This document shows, one piece after another, positions 16,228 to 24,761 of a stretch of 64,000 nucleotides of DNA; position 1 is the stretch's first letter, and each line of letters starts with the position of its first letter. This stretch comes from Methanobacteriota archaeon (GTDB taxonomy: Archaea > Methanobacteriota > Methanobacteria > Methanobacteriales > Methanobacteriaceae), in assembly GCA_023411115.1 (NCBI GenBank), contig JAEYPF010000010.1, forward strand, positions 62,001 through 126,000, written 5' to 3'. Position numbers and translations under genes: made by a program. The notes below the pieces were generated by a model, which saw only the letters and a list, made by a program, of their open reading frames with translations, was not told where the DNA came from and searched no databases.

Positions 16228-17802
16228 TTAATGTAATTTAAGGTACATTGAAACTCCTTTAAATCCAATTAAAGACATTAAAGCATACATCAATTTTTGT
16301 TTTACGTTAAACTCATCATTTTTTAAAGCATTTAAATAGAACCCAAAGTTATCTTTAATGGAAAACTCAGAATCTTTAAAAACTGATTGTATAATCAACC
16401 TGTTATAGATTTCACTTTTTTCCGACCCATAAAGACCTCTAACGTATTCCCTGTCATACTCACATTCTTCCAGGGGTGTTTTTACAGGTTTCTGGTTATT
16501 ATATAAAATATTCATTAAAGTTTTTTGGATATTTTCAGGGGCTAATTCCTGATGGTAAATGCTGTATAGACGTTTGCCCCAATATTTTTTAATTTCCGGG
16601 TTACCAATTAGTTCTGCACTGTGATTAATTATTTCCCCCTTTGTAGACCCAATAAATGGGTATTTTGAAGGTAAAAAATCCATGGCAGAAGCAAGGGAAA
16701 ATTTTTTATTAAAATATGCCACAACAGGCAGCTTACATGACATTGCTTCTATTTGCACCATAGACCCGCTTTCAGGAAATGTATCTATTAAAAAATCCGC
16801 CATCCCATAAAATGGAGATAGATCTGAATATGGGCCAGTTATAATAAATCTTTCTTTTATATCTTCATTGTCACCCAGATATTCTTTTATAAAATCAAAT
16901 GAAGGAGGATCAGTTACGAATATATGGTAGTGATTAGGAAATCTCTCCAGCAGCTCTCTTATTGTTCTAAAGTAAATTCCGTTATCTGCCATGACTTTGT
17001 TAAAACGGCCTATGGATATTGATATGGTGGCATTTTTTTTAATCTTCCATTCTATTAATGAACTCTTTTTTGGTTTAATAGAAGCAGTAAGGGGTATTAT
17101 ATATGATTCATTGATATTTCTGTATTTTTTGGAATATTCCGCTCCTTTTCCTCTAAATTCTATAAAATAATTTGCTGCAGATTTTCCAAGCCAGAACAGA
17201 TGGTCAGCATGATTAAAGAAAAAGATTCGGGGTTTATTCTGCAGGGCGTTTAGTGCAGTAATAGCAATAACATCATTTGGATCAATAAAAAGGAAAATAT
17301 CATCTGGCGCATCATCATTGATATGATTAATTAAATCATGAATTCTTTTTAGATAACTCTCATGTTCTGATAGGTTATAGGCAGGAACTCCAGCTAAACT
17401 TTCAATTTTTAATCTGGACGTATTGTACGGATGACAATGCGTAATGTACAAGCTCTGCTTTTGTGAATCATATCCAAGTAGTTCTGCCCACTGCTTAAGC
17501 ACTCCACAATGCCCCGCACATAGGCCTTTTTTTACCATTATATTGGATCCAATGAATGTGATCTTTTTACTGCCCCCAGTATTTTTTTTGGAGGAGTTAT
17601 CATCCCTTATTTTCATTCCTATTTGTAACAATAAATTCTCAAGTTCATCATCACACCAGAATCCTAAATGGTTCTGCCAGGCCATAAGGCCTGCAATATA
17701 AATATAATCCAGTGCTTTCTCCAGATTTCCTGCTTTAAATGAAGAAAATGCATTGGCTTTAATTGAATTATAATGTTTTATTTGTTCAGTTATCTCAATC
17801 AT
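16228..17802 (-). CDS. GT-B glycosyltransferase with a helical N-terminal domain
   Basis: This is a 524-residue protein. Residues 1-75 are helical and resemble one or two TPR-like units (AFSSFKAGNLEKALDYIYIAGL). A GT-B body follows: FNHADHLFWLGKSAANYFIEFR (about 220-240), then SIGRFNKVMADNGIYFRTIRELLERFPNHYHIFVTDP at the start of the C-terminal domain. The donor-site segment is DFLIDTFPESGSMVQIEAMSCKLPVV, with the E-A-M pattern of GT4/GT41-like enzymes. No membrane segment is obvious. It is 112 bases downstream of fdtB and probably in the same transcript, so it may transfer the 3-acylamino sugar made there (inference). Confidence 0.7.
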   Translation of the reverse strand: MIEITEQIKHYNSIKANAFSSFKAGNLEKALDYIYIAGLMAWQNHLGFWCDDELENLLLQIGMKIRDDNSSKKNTGGSKKITFIGSNIMVKKGLCAGHCGVLKQWAELLGYDSQKQSLYITHCHPYNTSRLKIESLAGVPAYNLSEHESYLKRIHDLINHINDDAPDDIFLFIDPNDVIAITALNALQNKPRIFFFNHADHLFWLGKSAANYFIEFRGKGAEYSKKYRNINESYIIPLTASIKPKKSSLIEWKIKKNATISISIGRFNKVMADNGIYFRTIRELLERFPNHYHIFVTDPPSFDFIKEYLGDNEDIKERFIITGPYSDLSPFYGMADFLIDTFPESGSMVQIEAMSCKLPVVAYFNKKFSLASAMDFLPSKYPFIGSTKGEIINHSAELIGNPEIKKYWGKRLYSIYHQELAPENIQKTLMNILYNNQKPVKTPLEECEYDREYVRGLYGSEKSEIYNRLIIQSVFKDSEFSIKDNFGFYLNALKNDEFNVKQKLMYALMSLIGFKGVSMYLKLH

Positions 17803-17914
17803 GACAATACCCTAATCTTTCTAATAATAGTTTTAAATAAGGAATAAAAGACTCTTAACGAAATACGATTGGTTAGAAGGTAAATTATAATAGAATATAT
17901 TTAGCAAATTCCAG

Positions 17915-19054
17915 TTAAGCCTTAAATTGTGGTATTCTAATTCTTTTTGTAATTCCTTTTTCATTGATTATGTCATTTAAACTGCAGCAGACTTCATTTA
18001 CTTCATCATGATTCAGCCAGGGATGCATTGGTAATGATAATATTTCACTGGATATTTTTTCTGTTATGGGAAGGTAAACTGAATTCAGTTTTTCATAAGC
18101 TTTCTGCTTATGTACAGGGATAGGATAATGTATTTGTGTTTGAATACCTTTTTTCAAGAGCTCTTTTTGTATGTGATCCCTATTTTTATGTCTTATTACA
18201 TACAGGTGATATACATGCCCTGCATAATCATTTTCTAATGGTTTAATTAGATCATATCCTTCTAAAAGCTCACCATATACTTCTGCAGTATCTTTTCTTG
18301 CTTTGTTCCATCTATCTATATAATTTAGTTTGATTCTTAAGATTGCTGCCTGCAAATCATCTAATCGGCTGTTACATCCCAAAAATTCGTGGTGATTTTT
18401 TTGATTTTGGCCGTAATTCCTTAGCATTCTCAATTTCAAAGCTACTTCTTTATTATTAGTGACTATTATGCCCCCATCACCATATGCACCCATATTTTTT
18501 GTTGGATAGAAGCTGAAGCAGCCTATATCTCCAATGCTGCCAACTTTTTGGCCGTTATATTCCGCGCCATGGGCCTGACATGCATCTTCTATAACAAAAA
18601 GCCCATATTCATGGGCAATTTCCATAATTGGAGCCATATCTGCAGGATGCCCATATAGATGAACCGGTATAATTGCTTTTGTTTTCTCTGTTAATTTCTC
18701 TTCAATTTTTGATGGATCAATACAGTATGTATCTGGTTCAATGTCGACAAATACTGGTTTTGCCCCGTTTCTAACGATTGCATCTACTGTAGATATAAAT
18801 GTATGAGAAACTGTGATTATTTCATCTCCCTTGCCAATTCCAAGTGATTTTATTGCAAGAAAAAGGGCATCAGAACCTGAATTTACACCAACAGCATATC
18901 TTGTGTTTATATATTTAGAAAAATCGTTTTCAAACTTTTTTAATTCTTCACCAAGTATGAAGTACCCATTTTTTAAGGATTCATGGATTGCCTGGTTTAA
19001 TTCATGTTCAAGTGAGTTATACTCTTTTTTTAAGTCGACAAAATTTACATTCAT
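17915..19054 (-). CDS. fdtB: DegT/DnrJ-type sugar aminotransferase (FdtB/QdtB-like)
   Basis: This is a 379-residue PLP-dependent aminotransferase that should aminate C3 of a dTDP-3-keto-6-deoxyhexose. The opening VNFVDLKKEY and GYFILGEELKKFENDFSKY are typical. GVNSGSDALFLAIKSLGIGKGDEIITVSHTF binds PLP phosphate, VIEDACQAHGAEYNG holds the Asp, and FSFYPTKNMGAYGDGG holds the PLP lysine, unlike the His in RfbH. The ATG at 19054 follows GTGATT; a GTG three codons upstream is possible. It lies downstream of fdtA and the acyltransferase in one operon, which points to 3-amino-3,6-dideoxy-galactose or -glucose. Confidence 0.85.
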   Translation of the reverse strand: MNVNFVDLKKEYNSLEHELNQAIHESLKNGYFILGEELKKFENDFSKYINTRYAVGVNSGSDALFLAIKSLGIGKGDEIITVSHTFISTVDAIVRNGAKPVFVDIEPDTYCIDPSKIEEKLTEKTKAIIPVHLYGHPADMAPIMEIAHEYGLFVIEDACQAHGAEYNGQKVGSIGDIGCFSFYPTKNMGAYGDGGIIVTNNKEVALKLRMLRNYGQNQKNHHEFLGCNSRLDDLQAAILRIKLNYIDRWNKARKDTAEVYGELLEGYDLIKPLENDYAGHVYHLYVIRHKNRDHIQKELLKKGIQTQIHYPIPVHKQKAYEKLNSVYLPITEKISSEILSLPMHPWLNHDEVNEVCCSLNDIINEKGITKRIRIPQFKA

Positions 19055-19059
19055 GGTAA

Positions 19060-20046
19060 TCACAGGTCCATCTCATAAAAATCATATGCAATTCCTCTGG
19101 CGCCAAATTCTTCTTTAAACCTGATTAAACCTTCATTTAAATAGTTGCCATTCTCTTCTGTGGATATGCCGAGATCAAAATATTTTTTTTCCTTAAAATA
19201 ATCATTAATTAAATAATCTACTAAAATAGATGAAGCTTTCAGCTTTTTGCCCCTATCTGTAGATGAATGGTACTGGCCATGGACTACATGTTTATTTTCA
19301 TAAACAATTCGACCTGCAAGTATCTCTCCATTTTCCCGTACGGTAAAAAGCTTTATATTATCTGGAAATCTGCTTTCAAGTAATTTGATCTCATCTGCAC
19401 TATGAACAGGTTTTATTCCATACTTCTTTACTAAATCATACTCCTTAACAGCCATAAACCCTTCAAAGTCATGATCTCTTTTTACTTCCAATCCACTTTT
19501 AATACATCTTTTAATGTCTTTCCTTTTTTGTTTATAGAAATCCAGTTTTTCATCTAAAAATATAGTTGATGCAATATCTCTTCTTACTAACTTTGCACCA
19601 TACCTGAAAAGGGCATAAAGATCCTCTTCTGCAGGTAATGAATGATAAATATGAGGTATTACCTTATAAACAAGCTTATTGACGCCATGGGCTTTAAGAT
19701 ACTCTTTTAATGCCTCAAATATTTCCAGCATTAAACTTGCTTTCATATTTTCATCAGAAACAATGCCGCCATAGGTTAAACCCCCGTGACTGATGACTAC
19801 ATCATTATCAATATTTGCAGGCATAACTGCAACTAACTTATCCTTTTTAAAGAACATCAAAGAGAAATCTTTAAATCTATCGGCATGATATTCCATATAA
19901 TCTCTATAAAAAAGAAAGGTACCATTTTTTGAATTCCCAATGAACTGATCCCACTTATTTTTATACTCATGTTTGTATTGTTCTACTGTTATTTGCAAAG
20001 ATCCTGATTTACTGTCTTGACGGATTTCTTTGGCTTTTAAGTTCAT
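19060..20046 (-). CDS. FemAB/GNAT-like N-acyltransferase
   Basis: This is a 328-residue protein of the FemAB-like/GNAT acyltransferase group. It has FLFYRDYMEYHADRF near residue 45, an N-terminal half with SHGGLTYGGIV, and a C-terminal acyl-CoA-binding-like half with LFTVRENGEILAGRIVYENK and HGQYHSSTDRGKKLKASSILVDYLI. It lies between fdtA and fdtB, and its ATG overlaps the fdtA stop by four bases. In the known Fuc3NAc and Qui3NAc pathways the third enzyme N-acetylates the 3-amino sugar and is usually a hexapeptide protein. Here a FemAB-like enzyme seems to take that place, possibly with another acyl or aminoacyl donor (inference). Confidence 0.7.
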   Translation of the reverse strand: MNLKAKEIRQDSKSGSLQITVEQYKHEYKNKWDQFIGNSKNGTFLFYRDYMEYHADRFKDFSLMFFKKDKLVAVMPANIDNDVVISHGGLTYGGIVSDENMKASLMLEIFEALKEYLKAHGVNKLVYKVIPHIYHSLPAEEDLYALFRYGAKLVRRDIASTIFLDEKLDFYKQKRKDIKRCIKSGLEVKRDHDFEGFMAVKEYDLVKKYGIKPVHSADEIKLLESRFPDNIKLFTVRENGEILAGRIVYENKHVVHGQYHSSTDRGKKLKASSILVDYLINDYFKEKKYFDLGISTEENGNYLNEGLIRFKEEFGARGIAYDFYEMDL

Positions 20047-20468
20047 TTCAATACCCTTTCTTTGAATTCATCATAGCTTCTGATATAATCTTCCTCTTTA
20101 AACGGCTTAGATGCTAAAACAAGACATACAGATCCTGATGAAAAATTATCCAACTCCCTCCATACCATCCGGGGTATATACAAACCATAATAAGACCGGT
20201 TTAAGTGAAATTTCATACTGTTGTAGCCATCATCTAACAAAACATCAAAACTTCCATTTGCAGCAATAATAAACTGCTCCAGTTCTTTGTGTGCGTGGCC
20301 CCCTCTGCTTTCTCCACCTGGAACATCATAAAGATAGTAAACCCTCCTTATTTTAAAGGGCACATGGTTTTGTTCCTCGATGAAAGTTAGATTTCCCCTT
20401 CTATCATCTACCTTTGGGAGCCCTATTATCCTACATTCCGACAGACTTGCATTTTTTAATTCATACAT
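20043..20468 (-). CDS. fdtA: dTDP-4-keto-6-deoxyglucose 3,4-ketoisomerase (FdtA/QdtA-like cupin)
   Basis: This is a 141-residue single-domain cupin. The segment IRRVYYLYDVPGGESRGGHAHK is the family signature: Tyr and Arg of the substrate pocket and the catalytic HAH. LEQFIIAANGSFDVLLDDG and LYIPRMVWRELDNFSSGSVCLVLASK follow in the expected order. It moves the keto group from C4 to C3 of dTDP-4-keto-6-deoxyglucose. The ATG at 20468 is preceded by GGGGG seven bases upstream; an earlier ATG is not supported. It begins the fdtA-acyltransferase-fdtB operon. Galacto (FdtA) versus gluco (QdtA) product cannot be told by eye. The dTDP-glucose enzymes RmlA/RmlB that must supply it are not in the window. 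Confidence 0.88.
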   Translation of the reverse strand: MYELKNASLSECRIIGLPKVDDRRGNLTFIEEQNHVPFKIRRVYYLYDVPGGESRGGHAHKELEQFIIAANGSFDVLLDDGYNSMKFHLNRSYYGLYIPRMVWRELDNFSSGSVCLVLASKPFKEEDYIRSYDEFKERVLK

Positions 20469-20881
20469 GGTTAACCCCCACTGCAATTTATTTTATAAAC
20501 AAAATGAAAGCCAAAAAGTTTCATTTAAATGTCTACATGCCATAAATTTTGATAGTCAGACATTTTTACAATACTATTATGTAGTATTAAGTTATTAATC
20601 ATTAATATAATTATCTATATTTAAATAATCAATTTTAAATACAGATTATCGTTATTATAATTTAGTAACAATAAAAAAGCAAAACACAAAGGAAATACAT
20701 AATTAAAAGCCCTAAATATAAACAAAAAGAAAAATAACGATATATTCTGGAATATTAAAATTTAATTTAATAATTTCTGCTATTATTAGATTAATATAGT
20801 TACATTCCAAACTCCCATTAAAACGTAATTCAAAAATTTAAGAATCTTTCCTTATAGGGTCGCAAAATTTCATTGATGATC
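20469..20881 (-). promoter_or_regulatory. Intergenic region upstream of fdtA
   Basis: These 413 bases have no credible gene. Inverted repeat AATACTA-ttatg-TAGTATT is at 20570-20588, about 100 bases upstream of fdtA. On the minus strand a TATA-like TATTTAAATATAG lies near 20615-20627 and would give a leader of about 120 bases. The part next to the DPM1-like stop (20840-20881) shows no T-run. Confidence 0.35.
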
Positions 20882-21619
20882 TTACATTTTTCTAAATTTA
20901 TCATACAAGGCATTTATTAAAAAATAATTGGATTTATTAAGTTCAGGTCGAAGTTTAAGAGCACATAAAGTCTTAAATATCCTCCAGCCATCATTTATAG
21001 AATCTAATTTAGTGGAATCACTTCTAACACCGTAATTAATGGGTTTTTCCAGAATTCTATATCCTTTTTTAGAAACCATTGAAAACATTTCAGCTTCTAA
21101 TTCGAAACCTTTAGACCTTAACCCCTCTTTTAGAAGATAATCTATAACTTCCTTTTTAAAAGCCCAGTATCCTGTACAAACATCTGAAACTTTAGAAAAA
21201 AGTAAGCTTGCAGTTAAGCTTAGCATATAATTTCCTAAAAGATTGGTTGGAGTTATAGAACCTTTTTTTCTAATTCCACTTAACCGCGACCCCAACACTA
21301 CATCTGCCTCATCATTTTTTAATTTCACCAGTAGTTTTCCAGCCTCATCCGGATAATATGTGTTATCAGCATCAATCATTATGGCGAATTTTGATTTAAC
21401 ATTTTTAAACCCTTTTTTTACTGCATAACCCTTTCCCTGTTTCTTTTCATTGATTAATAAAGCGCCTGCATCTTTAGCAATGGCAGAGGTATTATCAGTT
21501 GAGTTGTTGTCAACTACAATAACTTTTGATTCTGGATACGTCGAATTAATATTTTCTAAAACATTTCCAATTGATGCTTCTTCATTATAGGCCGGTAATA
21601 CAAACGTAACGTCCTCCAT
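20882..21619 (-). CDS. GT2 glycosyltransferase, dolichyl-phosphate-sugar synthase-like (DPM1/AglJ type)
   Basis: This is a 245-residue GT2 enzyme. VLPAYNEEASIGNVLENI begins the GT-A domain; VIVVDNNSTDNTSAIAKDAGA binds the nucleotide; KQGKGYAVKKGF is the conserved G-K-G loop; MIDADNTYYPDEAG carries the metal-binding DAD. VLGSRLSG and CTGYWAFKKEV are typical of DPM1-like enzymes. It lacks C-terminal membrane helices. Members of this group load a sugar from UDP or GDP onto dolichyl phosphate and often start archaeal glycan assembly. The ATG follows GGTGG. It is alone in its transcript, and its promoter has the element also found before rfbF. Confidence 0.85.
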   Translation of the reverse strand: MEDVTFVLPAYNEEASIGNVLENINSTYPESKVIVVDNNSTDNTSAIAKDAGALLINEKKQGKGYAVKKGFKNVKSKFAIMIDADNTYYPDEAGKLLVKLKNDEADVVLGSRLSGIRKKGSITPTNLLGNYMLSLTASLLFSKVSDVCTGYWAFKKEVIDYLLKEGLRSKGFELEAEMFSMVSKKGYRILEKPINYGVRSDSTKLDSINDGWRIFKTLCALKLRPELNKSNYFLINALYDKFRKM

Positions 21620-21672
21620 TTATGCCACCTTCAAATATTGAAATATACTACAAATTTTTTATAGTACAAATA

Positions 21673-21699
21673 ATTATTAATGTAATAATAATATAAATA
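21673..21699 (-). promoter_or_regulatory. Promoter element shared with rfbF (copy 2)
   Basis: It matches 14368-14394 at 26 of 27 bases. On the minus strand it reads TATTTATATTATTATTAC and continues TTAATAAT, a TATA box plus spacer, 54 bases upstream of the DPM1-like ATG. Confidence 0.5.
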
Positions 21700-22202
21700 T
21701 TTGACTATTTATTACTAATGCAGTTACTAACAATTAATTAAAAGATAATTGCCTGAAAAGTAGCTAATACGTAAATAAAAAACTCAAAAAATAAAAGAAG
21801 ATAGTATCTTACGTATTTTAACAGATCAAAGTACTAAAAAATAATTTATATAGTGAATATTGTTTTAAAGGTATACAATAACCATATAACCCTTAATAAT
21901 CAACTTGAAAACTAAAATAAAGATCTAAAAAATCAAAAGAGTTAAACTATGATATTTCCATGAATTATTCAATTTTATTTAGAATAAATAAAGATTCACA
22001 ATCACAAAGTACTCTAAATCATAAAATATAGGATTAAAGAATAGTAAAATAAGTAATTAATAAATTACAATACAATGTTAGTACATACAATGCAAAAAGC
22101 CGTCACATTTGAATTAATAGAAACTGAGACTATTTTCTTTAATTAGACTTTCTGTAATTAAATGATAACATAGTTATACCAAATAGAAAAATGTAATATT
22201 TC

Positions 22203-22220
22203 AAAAAAAGAGAAAAAAAG
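22203..22220 (-). terminator. Oligo-T terminator of the MFS gene
   Basis: On the minus strand this reads CTTTTTTTCTCTTTTTTT, an archaeal-type poly-T terminator 80 bases after the MFS stop codon. Confidence 0.55.
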
Positions 22221-22299
22221 GAACTAAAAGTTTAATTCCCAGTATATACTGCCCTTTAACTAACCTACCCTACTTTCAGGTCATGACTATACTACAGGC

Positions 22300-24066
22300 T
22301 TAGTCTAAAAGTTTTTCTTCGTCCATTAAATCTGGTTTTAGGCCTGATTCAGATTTTATATCAACTATCTGCACCTCATGTACATAATTTGCCCCACGAA
22401 GTGCAGATAATATAGCCGCAATGACACAAAACGCAGCACCTATGTAAAACGACATTCTAAGTGCTGGTAAGAATGCTTCAGCTAGTGTTGATGGGAACCA
22501 GGTGGTACCTGTTAGTGTTGTTAAAGTGCTTTGAGGTATAGCAGCTACAAATTGAGGTGGTAAAGCGCTCAATATTGTTTGAACAGGATTGTATCCCAGG
22601 AATGCTGAAAACAGAGCACCTGTTGGTGGAATATTACTTAAAACAGGAGCCAGTTGTACAGCACCAATGTTTGCCAGTGAAGATGCCATAGCATCCGGGA
22701 ATGCTTTGGTAATGCCAACTATCACAATAGTAAAGAACATAGCCATACTTGCTGTGAAAGCCGTAGTCATAACTGTTGTTATCATTCCAGAAGCAACACC
22801 CCTATCCTGTGGTGATACTGAATTCATTATTGATGCAGTATTTGGTGAACCGAACATTCCCTGTCCTAAACCCATAATAAATATGGCCAGTCCAAATTCC
22901 AGGTAATTGAAGTTGTATGGAAGTACTGCAAGTATAATGAATGAAACGGCAGAAATTACCATTCCTGCAGTTGCTATCCACCGTGGCCCGTATTTATCAG
23001 AAAGAATTCCTGAAATTGGCCCCATTATCACAACACCTAGTGTAAGGGGCAGCATGTATACACCAGCCCAGAATGGTGTTGATTCATAGCTGTAGCCGTG
23101 AAGTGGTAACCAGATACCCTGTAGGAGGAGAATCAACATGAACATCATTCCCCCTCTACCCATGGCATTCAGGAAACCTGCCGAATTTGCATATGTAAAT
23201 GCCTTAATCTTGAACAGATCCATCCTAAACATCGGGTTTTTAACACGGTTTTCTATGAATGGGAATGTTATAAGTAATGCAATTCCGATTACTATTGATG
23301 CAATTACCCACGGATTGCTCCATCCCATTGGATCGCTGCCGTAAGGCATCAGGCCGTAAGTTACCCCAACCAGTATACTGGTTATAGAGGCAACAAATAC
23401 AATATTACCCCAGATGTCAATTTTAGTTTTTGGAGCCCTCAGCGAAGTTTCTTTAAGTTTGAGAGTGGACCATATAGTTCCTAACAGTCCAAATGGCACG
23501 CTTACAAGGAAAACAAATCTCCAATCATAAACAGCAAGAATACCACCAAGCAGTAATCCTATGAACTGTCCTGACATAAATGCAACCATGTTGATACCAA
23601 GAGCCTTACCCCTCTCACTAACTGGAAATGCGTCAGTTAGTATTGCTGAAGTATTGGCCATCAAAAACGCAGCCCCTACAGCCTGAATAATTCTAAATAT
23701 AATAAGTTCTATAGCCCCTGCATCGCCTGTACCTGGTGTTAAATATAGAAGGATAGAACCTACTGTAAATATCAAAAATCCAAGCTTAAAAAGCCTTACT
23801 CTTCCATACATATCTGACAATCTACCAAAACTCAAAAGAAGTGTAGATGTAACCAGACCATAACCCATCAATATCCACAGGAGATACTGGAATGATGTAA
23901 GAGGATCTATATGAATACCGTTGAAAATTGCAGGTAATGAAATTAGAGTTATACTTCCATTAACTGAACTCATTAAAGCTGCAATTATAACATTGATCAG
24001 GGCGACCCATTTATAATCAAGCCCATGTTTTTTAGTGCCTTTATCTGAAACTGTACTGTTATTCAA
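22300..24066 (-). CDS. MFS drug/metabolite exporter, DHA2 (14-TM) family
   Basis: The protein has about 588 residues with 14 hydrophobic segments. The loop between segments 2 and 3 carries motif A (GRLSDMYGRVRLF), and segment 5 has the glycine-rich GQFIGLLLGGIL of proton-coupled exporters. A second A-like loop, GPISGILSDKYGPRW, occurs in the C-terminal half. It should export drugs or small amphiphiles in exchange for protons. The TTG at 24066 has a clear GGTGAT four bases upstream; the reading frame continues to another TTG at 24150 without a ribosome site. It follows the AbrB-type regulator gene by 99 bases and is probably controlled by it. Confidence 0.85.
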   Translation of the reverse strand: MNNSTVSDKGTKKHGLDYKWVALINVIIAALMSSVNGSITLISLPAIFNGIHIDPLTSFQYLLWILMGYGLVTSTLLLSFGRLSDMYGRVRLFKLGFLIFTVGSILLYLTPGTGDAGAIELIIFRIIQAVGAAFLMANTSAILTDAFPVSERGKALGINMVAFMSGQFIGLLLGGILAVYDWRFVFLVSVPFGLLGTIWSTLKLKETSLRAPKTKIDIWGNIVFVASITSILVGVTYGLMPYGSDPMGWSNPWVIASIVIGIALLITFPFIENRVKNPMFRMDLFKIKAFTYANSAGFLNAMGRGGMMFMLILLLQGIWLPLHGYSYESTPFWAGVYMLPLTLGVVIMGPISGILSDKYGPRWIATAGMVISAVSFIILAVLPYNFNYLEFGLAIFIMGLGQGMFGSPNTASIMNSVSPQDRGVASGMITTVMTTAFTASMAMFFTIVIVGITKAFPDAMASSLANIGAVQLAPVLSNIPPTGALFSAFLGYNPVQTILSALPPQFVAAIPQSTLTTLTGTTWFPSTLAEAFLPALRMSFYIGAAFCVIAAILSALRGANYVHEVQIVDIKSESGLKPDLMDEEKLLD

Positions 24067-24165
24067 TTTATCACCTGTAAAAATAGCATACTTTCTTGAA
24101 TTACTATTGTACTTATGAATAAATTCAAAATAAGCTGGAATAATATCCAAAAAAAATGCTAAAAT

Positions 24166-24426
24166 CTATTCTTTATCTTTAATATCGTCTTCCTTATCTG
24201 CGGTTTCCAATATCTGGAATGCAAGATCCTTCAATATATCTGCTTTTGCAAGTAAGTCTTCTGCCTTCATAAGCAAAATTCCCCTACCTTCAAGTGCACG
24301 TACAATCAGGGTATCCCCACTTTCTATATTGAATAAATCCCTCATATCCTTTGGAATGACGATTTGCCCGCGTTCGCCTACCTTGGCTGTGCTTAAAATA
24401 CATTTTTTGTTACTTTCATGATCCAT
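24166..24426 (-). CDS. AbrB/MazE-type DNA-binding regulator
   Basis: This is an 86-residue protein. Residues 12-55 are a swapped-hairpin AbrB domain: AKVGERGQIVIPKDMRDLFNIESGDTLIVR is the standard sequence, with VIPK and the hydrophobic LF. GRGILLMKAEDLL continues it, and the rest is an acidic helical tail ending DIKDKE. It binds DNA as a dimer and most likely regulates itself and the MFS exporter downstream. The segment AAATCATAC repeated in tandem at its promoter (24452-24469) is a candidate binding site. The ATG is chosen because the domain starts soon after it; no strong ribosome site is seen. Confidence 0.85.
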   Translation of the reverse strand: MDHESNKKCILSTAKVGERGQIVIPKDMRDLFNIESGDTLIVRALEGRGILLMKAEDLLAKADILKDLAFQILETADKEDDIKDKE

Positions 24427-24451
24427 TTTTAACCACGTCTATAATTCATGT

Positions 24452-24469
24452 AAATCATACAAATCATAC
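24452..24469. repeat. Tandem 9-base repeat at the AbrB-gene promoter
   Basis: Two exact, adjacent copies of AAATCATAC lie about 22-39 bases downstream of the minus-strand TATA box, around the predicted transcription start. A repressor bound here would block initiation. Confidence 0.5.
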
Positions 24470-24731
24470 TTATCACCTATATCTGATAAACTTATATTTA
24501 AAGATATTGGATACCCGATTATACTTTAGTAAACTAAATCCGTATAATGGAATCAATATGCTTAATATCGAATAAAAGTTCTTATTTTACTACTATTAAC
24601 GTTATAATGTATTTTTAGAATTATTGAAGACAAATAAATACCATAAACGGAATTATATACAATTACTGTTAAAAGTGTTTATAAGCCTGTTTGTCACCTA
24701 AATCGTTGCAAAAAAAGCACATTTATATATT

Positions 24732-24751
24732 ATACTAACCAATATACTAAC
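24732..24751. repeat. Direct repeat at the Hsp20 promoter
   Basis: ATACTAAC occurs twice with a 12-base period (4-base spacer CAAT) directly after the Hsp20 TATA box. The place fits a heat-shock repressor operator. Confidence 0.5.
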
Positions 24752-24761
24752 GACTCAAAAT

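Larger units (their letters stand above)
21620..22299. other. Long AT-rich intergenic region
   Basis: These 680 bases lie between the DPM1-like gene and the MFS gene. The right part holds the minus-strand terminator of the MFS gene (22203-22220). The left part (21660-21700) holds the DPM1-like promoter. I see no ORF with a ribosome site, no tRNA and no clear structured RNA in the middle. Confidence 0.5.

Noticed and set aside
20570..20588. Inverted repeat AATACTA/TAGTATT as a second copy of the 14722 palindrome
   Set aside because: The half sites are in different orientation and spacing; similarity is limited to a few A/T bases.
22589..23344. Plus-strand frames opposite the MFS gene
   Set aside because: No ribosome sites or recognisable products; the minus-strand transporter explains the sequence.
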